A stretch of DNA of 64,000 nt from Diospyros lotus (Eukaryota > Streptophyta > Magnoliopsida > Ericales > Ebenaceae), in contig NC_068340.1 of assembly GCF_014633365.1 (NCBI RefSeq), positions 41,626,328 through 41,690,327 on the forward strand. Direction: 5' to 3'. Below, one piece after another: positions 35,283 to 46,245 of this stretch. The stretch's first letter is position 1. Each line of letters starts with the position of its first letter. Below the pieces are notes generated by a model. It made no database searches. It was not told the DNA's origin and saw only the letters and a program-made list of their open reading frames with translations. Made by a program: the position numbers and the translations under genes.

Positions 35283-36974
35283 CACTACAAGAAAAATGAC
35301 ATTTAGCGACGAAAAAATCCGTCGCTAAAACATCAAATTTCGTCACTAAAAAATTTAGCGACAAGCATCTTCCCATCACTAAATTTTAGCGACGGACTTT
35401 GTGATGGGTCAAATTAGCGACGGAATTAGCGATAAGAATTTTCGTCGTTGATTAAAAAAATAAAAAAATTTAAAATTATTTTAGCGACGGAAAATTCCGT
35501 CGCTAAATAGCTACGGAATTTTTCGTCACTAATACATAATAAAAAATTAAATATTAAAAAAATTAAAATAAATTTAAATTAGCGATGGAAAAATTTTCGT
35601 CGCTAACCTTTATTTAAAAAAAAAATTAATCCATGGGCGAACACGTGTGCGCGCCTCAACACACCAAGTGGCACCACCTTAAGCCGCCACATGTACGCTA
35701 GAATTAATCCCCCCTAGCGCAACCTAATTTTCCCCGTCCTTGGTTTCGATCCTAGGTCCCTCGTGTGGGCGTGCGCGCGTGCGACCGTCCGAACTGCAAG
35801 TCATCTCATTGTATAAGCTGCACATATTAATTATATACTAAATTTAGCTGCAGCTGTTTTAATTTTATTTTAAATATTTTAAATTCATAAATTAATAATT
35901 TAAAAAATAAATACTATGAATTTTTAAGTCAACTAATGTACCACTTAAATGTTGTAATTAATTAATCTCTTAAATATTTAAATTTTATTTGATTAAAAAT
36001 TAGTTTAATACATTTTTGTTCTTATAAATTTTACAATATTATATCAATTTACATATTTTGGTTTGTAAATAAAATACATAAAATATGCATTTAATACTAA
36101 AAAAAATTTATTTTTATTTAAATTTTATAATTATTTAGCAACGAGATACTCCCATTGCGAATAAAAATTAATTTTTAATTTTTAATTATATATTTATTTT
36201 AATTTTAATTTTTTATTAGTTATTTAATTTTTTATTATTTAGCGAAAGAATATTCCATCGCTAAATAATATTAATTTAATTAAATAATAAATTAAAATTT
36301 AGCGACAGGATAATCCCCGTCGCAAAAAAATAAAAGATAAATAAAATAAAATTGCAAAATTTAGTAACGGGGCAACCCCCGTCGCTAAAAAATAAAAATA
36401 AAAAAATAAAAAATACAAAATTTAGCGACGTGGGCACACCCGTTGCTAAAAAATAAAAAATAAAAAAAATAAAAAAGTAAAATTCAGCGACAGAGCAACC
36501 CCGTCGCTAAAAAATAAAAATAAAAAATGCAAAAATTTAGCGACGGGACAATGCCCGTTGCTAAAAAGTAAAAAAAAATAATTAAAAAATACAAAAATTT
36601 AGCGACGGGGCAACCCCGTCGCTAAAAAATAAAAACAAATGAAAAAATTTAACGATAGGTTACACTCGTCGCTAAAAAATAAAAAATAAAAATATAAAAT
36701 TTAGCAACGGACAACCCCCATGGCTAAAAAATCAAAAATCAAAAAAATAAAAAATCTAAAATTTAGCGACGGAGCAACTCCCATCTCTAAAACATAAAAA
36801 ATAAATTAAAATTTTTTTATTATTTAGTGACAGAATATTCAGTTACTAATTCCGTCACTAGATTTTTAAAAAAAATAAAAATTTGGTGACGAAATATTCT
36901 GTCGCAAATCCGAATTTTCGTCTCTATTTAGCAATGGAATTTTTCCGTCACTAAATTACAAATTTTTTGTAGTG
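35283..36974. mobile_element. Non-autonomous CACTA element
   Basis: Perfect CACTAC...GTAGTG termini (CACTACAAGAAAAATGAC at the left, TTTTTTGTAGTG at the right) and a 3-bp duplication TGA at 35280-35282 and 36975-36977. The subterminal regions carry arrays of short palindromes of the type TTTAGCGACGG...CCGTCGCTAAA, about every 60 bp, with nine or more on the right between 36240 and 36790. No transposase. Confidence 0.9.
35630..35830 (-). other. GC-rich tRNA-like core of the CACTA element
   Basis: On the minus strand it reads GGGACCTAGGATCGAAACC, with a B-box-like end, and CATGTGGCGGC. This parallels GGGTTCGAAATCGGGG and CATGTGGCGC in the CACTA core at 5980-6120. Confidence 0.35.
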
Positions 36975-36977
36975 TGA

Positions 36978-38195
36978 TTTGATGTTAAATATTATATGTT
37001 ATTATGAGTTTAAATCTTATTCTCACCATAAATCTTTATTTTCTGAATGAAATAGTCAAAAGAGTACTATTAAAATATTTTAGATTAAAAAAAATTAATT
37101 TCTTTAAAGATTCAAAAAGGGGTCTATTCTTTACCCGCATTTTATATCATATCATTGCCATGCAGGAAAAGTCGTCTCTTCAAGTCAATTGGATGAAACT
37201 ATATATATTCATTTTCCCTTTTCATTTTGGTACCGTTAGTTAATTTATCGTTTTTACTCTACATTTTCCTTCACATAAAACAGAAATTTGCTTTTGCATC
37301 TGGTCCTAAATGACCAAAAATTATAACATTAGTCGATAAAGGTTGCAAATGCAATTAAATCGAACTGACTCAAGTGTAGCTCAAGTGCTTGTTGGCAAGT
37401 GACGGTAGCAATTAGCGATAGTTGGCGTCGAATATAGATTATCGAAGAAGGTGAATGGTTTCAAATAGATGTAGACAGTGGAGAAAGAAATTATTGCAGG
37501 CATCGTTTCAATTCGAAAAAGTGAATGGTCATAGGCGATCACTATCACTAAAAAAGGTATATTGTTGCAAGCATAGAATAGCATGTCGTCGTTAGAGAAG
37601 ATGGATGGTCGCAACCATCACTCACTTCTCCTTTCTACCCTAAATCATCGTCGACAACCACCGGCGAGTCCCTAATATTTCTCCGATAAATTCTTTTTCT
37701 ACAATTATTTCTTTTTTATACACATACGTGCCTGCACACACACACACACATATATAGATAAATAATATTAAATGTATTCAATTTAGTTATATTATTATAA
37801 TAATTTAAAATTTCATAACTTTATATTAAATAATATATTTAAAAAATTATAAATAAATCTATAAAAATATTTATAAACGAATTTATTCACGAGCTATTCG
37901 CAAATTTTGAATAGAATATGTTTTTTTACGAGTTTCTAATTGAATCTATTAGTATTTATAAATCTCTAATTAAATATATTTTTAAAATTTAACGAGTAGA
38001 ATTTTATTGATCTTAATTTTAATTGAACTGCCTACAAATTGCTCTACTTATTTGCAACTCTATTGGTCAATATAACGTAATAAGATAAAAGACCCGATAT
38101 GAAGACTAGATAAAATATATTGTAAGATTCACTCGGTGTCGAAGTCAATCATACGCTCAGATAAGCAAATGGGCACTAAATAAATGGTTGAGACT
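36978..38195 (+). other. Continuation of the B2 3' flank and AT-rich spacer
   Basis: Copies of 8941-9700 and 62300-62870, then AT-rich DNA like 9900-10200. Non-coding. Confidence 0.5.
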
Positions 38196-38199
38196 GTCA

Positions 38200-38360
38200 T
38201 TAGAATAGTAAAAAACGGACGCAGACAGAGTCCACCATACAAACGAAGACTTGCTTTGACTTGACTTTTCTCCGTGGTTCATTCTTGCAGTATCCTCTGA
38301 ATGCACCTTTGTTTCCATTTCTTCGATGGAAGAATGGTGCAGATGATGTACTACTCTCCA
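38200..38360 (+). promoter_or_regulatory. Candidate A1 upstream/leader region
   Basis: Shares AACGGACGCAGACA..GTCCAC with the D promoter at 59505-59525, but the TATA box there (CTATATAAAC) reads CCATACAAAC here. The B1/B2/A2-type TATA block and first leader exon are missing. A donor-like CAACTG|GTATGAT follows 38364. A1's promoter is therefore weak or unusual. Confidence 0.35.
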
Positions 38361-38984
38361 ACTGGTATGATATCAACCCTTTTCCATAAGCTTTTTTTTC
38401 CCAGAAAATAAAAATATCTACTGGGTTCATGAAACTGAAACTCTTCTCTCTTCTTTTGCTCTTGAATTTCCCAAAACCTGTAGCTTCATACATGTCAATA
38501 TACTGAATAGAAATCATATAGGTGTTAGTGATAAATGAACAGAAATCATGAAAAAAAGAACCAAGTAATTTCTACTTTTTCTAATTTCCATGTTCAGCTG
38601 ATTTGCCCATTTTCAACATTCTGGCTGAAATCAGACAGAGAAAGCGGTAAATAAATCTAATTCTGATCTTTCTGTTCTGAATTGGGGCTTAAGGAAATCA
38701 TTATTGATTCATTTTTGGATGGATGAATGACGAAGTAAAATGGGAAAGGGATGGTATCTCGTGTTCTTATGAACTTGGTTTTTTCTGGCAAGTATCTGTA
38801 ACTCTTTAGATTTGATCACAATGGGAGCTTAAACTGTAGTTAACATTATTGATTATCCTGGCAAGTTCTTCTTTGACATTTCGTTTCATCAGTTTGTGGA
38901 AAATCAACTTAATCTGTCGCAGGGCGAAAGAAGTTGCCTTCAAGAAACAAGATTTGGGCTCGAGGCCAACAACAGGACGACCAG

Positions 38985-40678
38985 ATGGATCCGACGATTA
39001 TGGTTGCACTGATTCAGGCTATTAGTCTTCTGTGTTCAACTGTTATGCAAGGTCCCTCCATGACACTTAAACCTGTATTAGCTAAACTTAAACATCCTGG
39101 AGCTAGTTTTGGTTCTGTAATGGTCCTCTTTTAACTTAAATCTAATAAAAATTGGAATATAAGCTACTTAAAGTGTACTTCTATGTGTGAACATGCCATT
39201 CATTCATGTCATTTTCTTGCAAAATCTAGGGTTTATCTTGCTTGAAGTCATAAGAATGTGAGATTCATACTGAAGAACAGAATGGATTTATAGATTCTTG
39301 AAATCAGGGCTAGAAAATTCCCTCACATAACTGAATGGTGGAGCATTCTTAAAGAGTATATAGTTTAATTGTACTCTAAACATTATGGTCCATTTTGCTT
39401 GATTTTTAGATACTTGAATAAGAATATGATTGTTCCTTTTCAGATACTTGAATAAGAATATGATTGTTCCTTTTCTTGTTATTTTTGTAGGAATATTTGC
39501 CTCCCATGGCAACAAGAAAAGTGATGGTGAGTTTGATACATTAATGGGTGATAGGATGTTCATTTGCAAGTTTAATGTTAGATCCTAACAAATACAATAT
39601 TTTCTTTCGACAGGCACAGAAGCCAACAGCCTGGATACAGGTAACAATGAATATAACTGGTTACTGGTTTTTAATCGATCATTATGAATGCATGTCGTTA
39701 AGCTCCGGTAATATTTTCCAGCTTCTAGAAACACGATGAGCTTTAACCTGTGGCAGAGAGTTCTTCTTAGACACTGGGAATAACCCCCATTTTTGTAGTG
39801 TGGCTTTGTGATTTGCTTTGTTTTGCATAAGATGTTCTTGGATGCTTCAAAACTACAGTGACTCCTCATGTTCTTTGCAGTTCCAACCTCACTTTCCAGC
39901 GAATTGACAAAAACTGAGGCTGCTGAATCACTCGAGTGGTGCATCAATCGATTGGATACTCAACAAGCATCGGTGAAGAGAAGGATCAACAGCACATGCG
40001 AAGAAGCACACGAGCTTTCGAAAGATGCAAATGAAGCAACCGCCACATATGGAAACAATGTTCAGACACTAATGCTGTTCCATGGCCTTGCCTCCATCTT
40101 TCTCCAACTGTTCTATCCCTATGTGGCGGCAAAAGTCTCTGTTTTGGTGGCACTTTCATTCTTCTCTGGAAACGCGGTTGCCTTCACAGTGACTTCAAGA
40201 AAATCCGAGAGGATTTCTCAGTGGGCTAAGACTCTCCATTGGAAGGAGATAGAGTTGCAGAATGAAGTCACTTCTCTTCGAGCTAAGATCGAGATGATCA
40301 CTTTTTTGCACGAACTCAAAACCTTGAACTCTAGTGGGACTTACGGACTAGTTTATGCGTTGAATTTGCTGAGCGGGCACGTTGCTGACTTCCAGAAAAC
40401 CATTTCTCTGGCTCTTGAGATGTCTTGCTCAATCAGCAGCAATCAGATGAAGTCAGTTTCCCAGATTGCAGTTGGAGCCATTGTATATGGTCTAAGCTTC
40501 CCTATAATTGCATACTACTTGCTCTACAGTAAGCAATTTTACATCTGTTTCTGTTTCCTTCTTTTCTCTTAATTCATATTTTGTTTTTGGGCTTGAATAT
40601 GGTAAGAATTTTCATGAAGAATCAATGCGAAAATCATTTCATAACCATGCTTTGCTGCTCATTGCAGGGCTCCATTAG
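38985..40678 (+). CDS. A1: membrane/coiled-coil protein, the only clean family member
   Basis: Family not recognised. Exons: 38985-39051 (acceptor at 38922), 39491-39526, 39614-39640, 39881-40528 and 40668-40678, all GT-AG and phase 1, encoding 262 aa that end in YRLH. Residues 5-20 are hydrophobic (IMVALIQAISLLC), a signal anchor. Residues 23-43 are polar linkers from two tiny exons. Residues 50-100 are charged and helical, 104-146 form a hydrophobic hairpin (LMLFHGLASIFLQLF, then VSVLVALSFF), 147-190 are coiled-coil-like, and 236-258 are a C-terminal hydrophobic helix (VGAIVYGLSFPIIAYYLL). Probably an internal-membrane protein with coiled-coil partners. ATG 38985 is the first ATG in the exon. 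An alternative donor at 39111 would add 20 residues, but A2 has a stop in that stretch. Confidence 0.65.
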
Positions 40679-41190
40679 GCAACGACCATTTCGGCTTACG
40701 GGATGAACAGCTGAACATTATACAGACAGGTCCAGTTTTGCATCATTTGAAGTCCTTGCCTGTAATGTCAACTAGATTGAACGATATTTCATAGCTTGTG
40801 AAACTCGTTACTTGGTGTATTTCAGTCATTTGATTTCAAGTTTCTATATGTAAATGAATGCCCTTTAATGTCACAATGAATATCTTTAAATGTGTATATC
40901 AAATCATCTAAAGGTAACAATTCTGCACACGCATAGAGTAGGGATTCTTTGTTTTCGCTTTAAAGCAATTCAACTTCATCCTTTAGAAAAATAACTGTAT
41001 TTTAAAAGTAAAGGTGTTTGAAATCTAATTTGCAAACACTGACATGTTACTAAGTAGGGTTGTTAATAGATCATTTGACCTAATGATCAATTCAAACTCG
41101 ATAAGAAATTAGTGAGTTTGGATTAACCCTTAACATATTTGGGTCATTATTGGATTGAGCTAAGAAGAGTTTTTTGAGTTCGTCTTAATA
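40679..41190 (+). other. A1 3' flank
   Basis: Probable 3'UTR and downstream spacer, almost identical to that of A2 (52064-52550). Non-coding. Confidence 0.55.
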
Positions 41191-41806
41191 ACATGTTTTC
41201 GACGTTGGGAATCAGTCGACCGTGATTTGTTTGTCCACACTGAGAAAGTAAACATGATTTCAAAGAAAAAGAAAGGAAGAGGAAGTATGTAAGGAAGTTT
41301 TTTTATATGGTTCGGCCTAAACGATATCTAGTCCACGACTGTACCTCTAGTTATTTTAGCAGAATAATAGTATATTATTGTTCTTTCTTGCATATAATGG
41401 TTTTTGACACCTATTTATAGTATAGAGTGTTTATAATTTGGAAAAAATCCAAAATGAAAGGATAATATCACAAAGATAATATTTCCTTATCAGCTTCACC
41501 AAATCAAGAACTAATTCCGCATTCGTAGAGATTCGATTTGCCTTAGATTAGGAATGTTGACTTCTTCTCTAACAATTTCCAATAAATTAATTCGCTATAT
41601 CTTCGTAATGCGAGTTGAATAACTTGACGACGTGTCTTGCAGCTTGAGGCATTCCATGATCTGGGCCCAGTCAAAGTGAGCTGCGACCTCGCCTTGATGT
41701 CTTTAACTTGGGACTTACTGGGCTTCGAAGGATTAGGCTTGATCCACTGGACTATTTTCAGCCTATACAGTGCGGTCTAGAAAATACCTGTAACATATGT
41801 CAACTT
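41191..41806. mobile_element. Unclassified insertion downstream of A1
   Basis: About 0.6 kb present after A1 but absent from the aligned A2 flank. It includes TATATGGTTCGGCCTAAACG, a motif common in dispersed plant repeats. No clear termini, so class unknown. Confidence 0.4.
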
Positions 41807-42389
41807 GAAGAATCTCAGAATCAACTCTATAATAATGTAAGTTTAAATGGGTTGACATGAAATTCGAAACAGAAATCAACCTGTTATGACCTATTAATTA
41901 AAATATTTGTTAATTTTCAAAATACTCTCAACAACTTTTTCAATTTCCATTCTTTCACTTTCTACTCATATTCATATGTTTTTGTTATTAATATTTTGAT
42001 TACTTTTCAAATTGTATCACGAATGATGGATGTGCTATTCTTAGTTTATGTCTTGACTATTTTGAATTGTGCAAAAGAATCAAAACGAAATTAGTCACTT
42101 AATTAGTAATTTATGAGTTACTTTATTTTATTTTGAATTTTAATATTTTAATTAGTATTTAAATTTAAATAAGTACTTAAATAAATTAATGGGTTAACCT
42201 AATTTATGCACGTTAACCTTAACATGTTTATATGCTTAGTTAACATGTTCAGATTTAGATTGAGAGTTTTTGGTTCAATAAATTTAACACATTAGGTCCG
42301 GATTGAGACTTAACAAATCATGACCCGAATCAAACTCGACTTTTTGCGATAGCCTCTACTACTAAATCTTAAATACCACCCTGTTGAAT

Positions 42390-43080
42390 AGATTAAAATG
42401 AACCATCTATCCTTACAAAGTTCTCTGTCAATAAGGAGAGTAAACCTAATGAAACACAACATGCGTAGTTGTTCATACAGGCAGACTTTTCTTTTTCCAC
42501 AACTGTGTTGACTTGAGCTCCTTTATTGACTTTGTCTTTTCTATGTACAAGATTCATCAAATGAACATAATGAAGATCCATCGATAAATCTTTTTCTGGG
42601 TCATTGTGATAATGCATGATCTGTTGATTTACAGGATTGGGGGTTAGAAGTTGCATATATAGATATATAGATTATAGAATATGGTACTAATAACTATTCT
42701 TGTCTTGTTTGTAGCTGTAACTATAGATAATTAGTGTGAGAAGGCTGTGCAATCGCTTCTTAGTATTTTAATGAATGTGATAATTGTTTGATTTATCAAA
42801 TCTAATAGTATTAGTTTGCTAATGTAAGGTCCATAATTCATCTTTTTAATTTTTTTTTTTGGAGTTGATTTTTATTAGACTCGCTTGAGCTTCAATTCTC
42901 AACTAGGTTTTCTTGATCTTGAGATATTCGTGGCTATACTCGATCATGAATTTAGCCAGTACTTACCCGACCTACAAAAAGAGGATGAGATTCTATTTGT
43001 CATATGTTCTCTAATAATTAAGTTAACCATGAGTCTCGAAGTAAAATGATGCAATAACAATATAATCCATTTAATATCTT
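42390..43080 (+). repeat. Degenerate gene-leader block, copy 2
   Basis: Close match to 12050-12720 and 53340-53830, with two TTGACT motifs around 42507-42531. It joins the left flank of C3 at about 43085. Confidence 0.5.
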
Positions 43081-43084
43081 ACTC

Positions 43085-43449
43085 TTGAAATTCATGTTTT
43101 CGTATAGACACACTATAAGGTTGGCAAAAAATCATGAACATGCCATGTGATAATTGGATTCATGTATGATAAGTGATTATGATCTCTCACGTAAATGATT
43201 GAATTTAAGACTAGTGGTAGTTGTCAATGAACGGTGACATGAATTGGGGTTTATACCTAGACTTGGACCCAATCTTTCGAGCTGAATCTTTTGTTTGAAG
43301 TGGGTATACCCCCAAGTTAGATGTTGGGCCTGAACATGAAAATCCCTTAGCCTTGACCTAAGTATGAGACGTCACTAACCATGTGACGTTCTTAGGGCCC
43401 TCCTTAGAAAGGGCATTTTGGTAATTTCAGTTAAAATCAGGATACCCCA
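43085..43449. repeat. Left flank of C3
   Basis: Third copy of the 1-399 block, with the same order and an extra segment near 43230. Confidence 0.55.
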
Positions 43450-43646
43450 TGTTCAAGCTTTCATGCCATATTGCATGGTGTTGCTTGGATCCATCTCGCA
43501 CTAAACTACCCCCATGTTAGCTCCTGGGTCTCTTTTGTAATGGGAGTTCTCGTTTTCTTTGCCCTCGCCTTCGCCACCACCGCTACCTTCACGATGGTGT
43601 TGAGGAAGCTCGAGACGATGTCTCAACCGGCCCAACACCTCTGGAA
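43450..43646 (+). pseudogene. C3: relic main exon truncated by CACTA
   Basis: Encodes a degraded LHGVAWIHLALNYPHVSSW and a hydrophobic FALAFATTATFTMVL, then RKLETMSQPAQHLWN. It is cut at 43647 by a CACTA element. Unlike C1 and C2 it has lost everything 3', so presence of the Mutator-like insertion cannot be assessed. No start exon. Dead. Confidence 0.7.
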
Positions 43647-45100
43647 CACTACAAGAAAATTTAAATTTAGTGACGGATTTAGTGACAAACATCCGTCACT
43701 AAAAAATATAAGATTAGTTTTATATAAAATTTAAGATTTAGTGACAAGGCTGTAAGCCCTCGTCACTAAATTCGTTGTTTAGTGACGGAGCAGTTAGCCC
43801 CCGTCATTAAATTTCTCTGTTTAGTGACGGGCAGTCAACCCCCGTCACAAATTTAGTGACGGGCTATCAACTCCGACACAAATTTAGTGACGGGGCTGAC
43901 AACCCCGTCACTAAACTTGCTGTTTAGTGATGAGGCTGTCAGCCCCCGTCACAGATTTAGTGACCGGGCTGTTAGCCCCCATCACAAATTTAGTGACGGT
44001 CTGTCAGCTAATTTAGTGACGGGGGGCTAACATCCCCGTCACTAAACTTGTTCTTTAGTGACGGGTTGTCAGTCTCGTCACTAAACTCACTATTTAGTGA
44101 TAGGGATGTCAGCCCTCGTCACAGATTTAGTGACAGGCTGTCAACCCCGTCACTAAACAATAATTTTAAAATCCTGCCCTCCTTCTTTTCTCCCCGCGTT
44201 GTTTTCTTTTTCCCCATCTTCCTCTGTAATTTCTCTCTTCTCCCCCATCTCCCTCTGCGATTTCTCTCTTCTCCCACATCTCCCTCCGCACTATTTTCTT
44301 CTTCCTCATCTCCCTCTGCGATTTCTCTCTTCTCTCATATCTCCCTCCGCGCTATTTTCTTCGTCCGTTGTTGCCTCTCACTGGTGTCGCCTTTGTGCCA
44401 TTACTATCGTTTTTTCAATCTTTTGGAGGTAATTTAATTTAAAGTTAGTTTTATTATTCAGTTAATAGTTATTTTATGTTAGTTTAATTTTAATTATTCT
44501 GTATTGTTAGTTTAGTTTAGTTTAATTGTTTAAAGTTAGTTATTTTTTGTTAGTTTAATTTTAGTTATTTTGTGTTATTCAGTGTTGTTAGTTTTGTTTA
44601 GTTTAATTGTTTAAAGTTAGTTATTTTGTGTTAGTTTAATTTTAGTTATTTTGTGTAGTTTAGTTTTAGTTTAATTGTTTATATTATTTGTTACATTTAG
44701 AAATTAAAATGTAAAATTTATTGATTGTTATTTAGTAGTCATAGTATAAATGTATCTTATTTTGTTATGTAATTATATTAATAAATATTATTTTTTTATT
44801 TAGAATAGTAAAAGTTTTCAATTTCAAATTTTTAATATTTTTTAATGTAATTTTTTAATTATTTCTATAATTAATTTTAAATTTTTATTTATTATATATA
44901 TAATTTAAATTTTTAAAAAGGTTTCTTGTTATTTATTAAATTTTTATTTTTTATTTAAAAATTAATTTAATTTTTTTTTAATTTTTTAAAATGATCTATG
45001 ATGGGGAATTCCCATCATAAATCAATGACGGTTTGCAGAGTCTCATCTGATGTGTGATGGGATTCAAAAATCTGTCACTAAAATTTAGTGACGCTCACTT
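43647..45100. mobile_element. CACTA element lacking its right end
   Basis: Starts CACTACAAGAAAATTT. Ten or so short hairpins follow (TTTAGTGACGGG...CCCGTCACTAAA, 43670-44150), then a CT-rich repeat with TCTCCCTCTGCGATTT units (44165-44370) and AT-rich sequence, ending in TCTGTCACTAAAATTTAGTG. There is no GTAGTG; the sequence passes straight into the family spacer at about 45105. Confidence 0.7.
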
Positions 45101-45369
45101 TAAATGAGGGGTATATTTATACGTAAGAAGGTACTCAATTACCATAAAATTATTAGTAATTATATAACTATTGTAATAATAATATCATCACGATAATATT
45201 TTATTCTTTTCTCACCGTAATTTTTTTTAATTTGGTTCTTTTATGTATATTTTTTGTATTTATTTGTATACTTGATGGTTTGATTGTATTTTGTTTTCGA
45301 TCCTAAACCCTAACAAACTTTAGTTCAAAAAATAGAAGCCCAAATCCATATTTTTGCACTTATGATTTT

Positions 45370-45790
45370 ATATTTTTTTTTTTTGTATGGTCACTTCAAA
45401 TTTTTATTGTTTCAATTATATATATAAATTTAATTTTTAAATTAATTTAATTCTTTTACTTTGACTTTTTTTTTTATAATAACTCAAATTTTTTGTTATT
45501 TTAATTATAATGTTGAATTTATATTTTCAAGTTAATTTAATATTTATATTTTTATATATAAAATAAAATACATATTACATTTTATTCACGTCAAAATATA
45601 AATGTTAAACTGATTTAAAAATATAAGTTTAGAAATATAATCAATACAATAAAAAGTTTAAGCTATTATAAAAAAAAATTACAGAAATTAAATTGATTTT
45701 AAAATGTAACTTTAAAATTGTAATTAAAAAACAAAAAAGATTAAATAATTATAAAAATATATAAATAAATAAATAAAAATATATATTTAA
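45370..45790. repeat. AT-rich inverted-repeat family, copy 5
   Basis: Same half-unit structure as 1745-2215, directly upstream of the A2 promoter block. Confidence 0.5.
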
Positions 45791-45828
45791 CTAAAATTCG
45801 TACTAGCTTTTCTTTTTCCACCAGTGGG

Positions 45829-45834
45829 TTGACT
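45829..45834 (+). promoter_or_regulatory. W-box upstream of A2
   Basis: TTGACT is kept; the second site of the pair has mutated to TTGAGC (45839-45844). A hAT element now separates this motif from A2's TATA box by over 3 kb. Confidence 0.35.
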
Positions 45835-45904
45835 TCTATTGAGCTGGCCCTCCCGCCCCGGGCCCCTCCCCCCCCCGGCCCCCCCGGCGGCCTCTTACTC
45901 TTCC

Positions 45905-46210
45905 TAGACATGGCCAAAATTGAATCGGACCGGCGGTTCGAACCGGAACCGGACCGGCCAGAACCGGAACTGGACCGAACAGGCGAAATTCGGTCCGGTT
46001 CCGATTCAAGGTTCCGCGGAACCGGACCGTTGGCCCCCCCTCCCCCCCCCCCCCCCCCGTGCTCCCCCCCGTCCCTGTGCGGCCGTGCCCCCCCTCCCCC
46101 AACGGTCCAAAATTGGACCGTTGGCTGCCACCCCCAGTCAATTTTTTTTTTTTTTAAATTTTATAATTCCTATCTATATATACCCCTCCCTCCCCCACTC
46201 ATTTTTCACA

Positions 46211-46245
<35 letters not shown>

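Noticed and set aside
39052..39111. Longer first coding exon for the A/B genes ending in GASFG
   Set aside because: The frame is partly conserved, but A2 has a TGA in this stretch and the CAAG|GT donor gives the same phase. I kept the shorter exon and noted the alternative.
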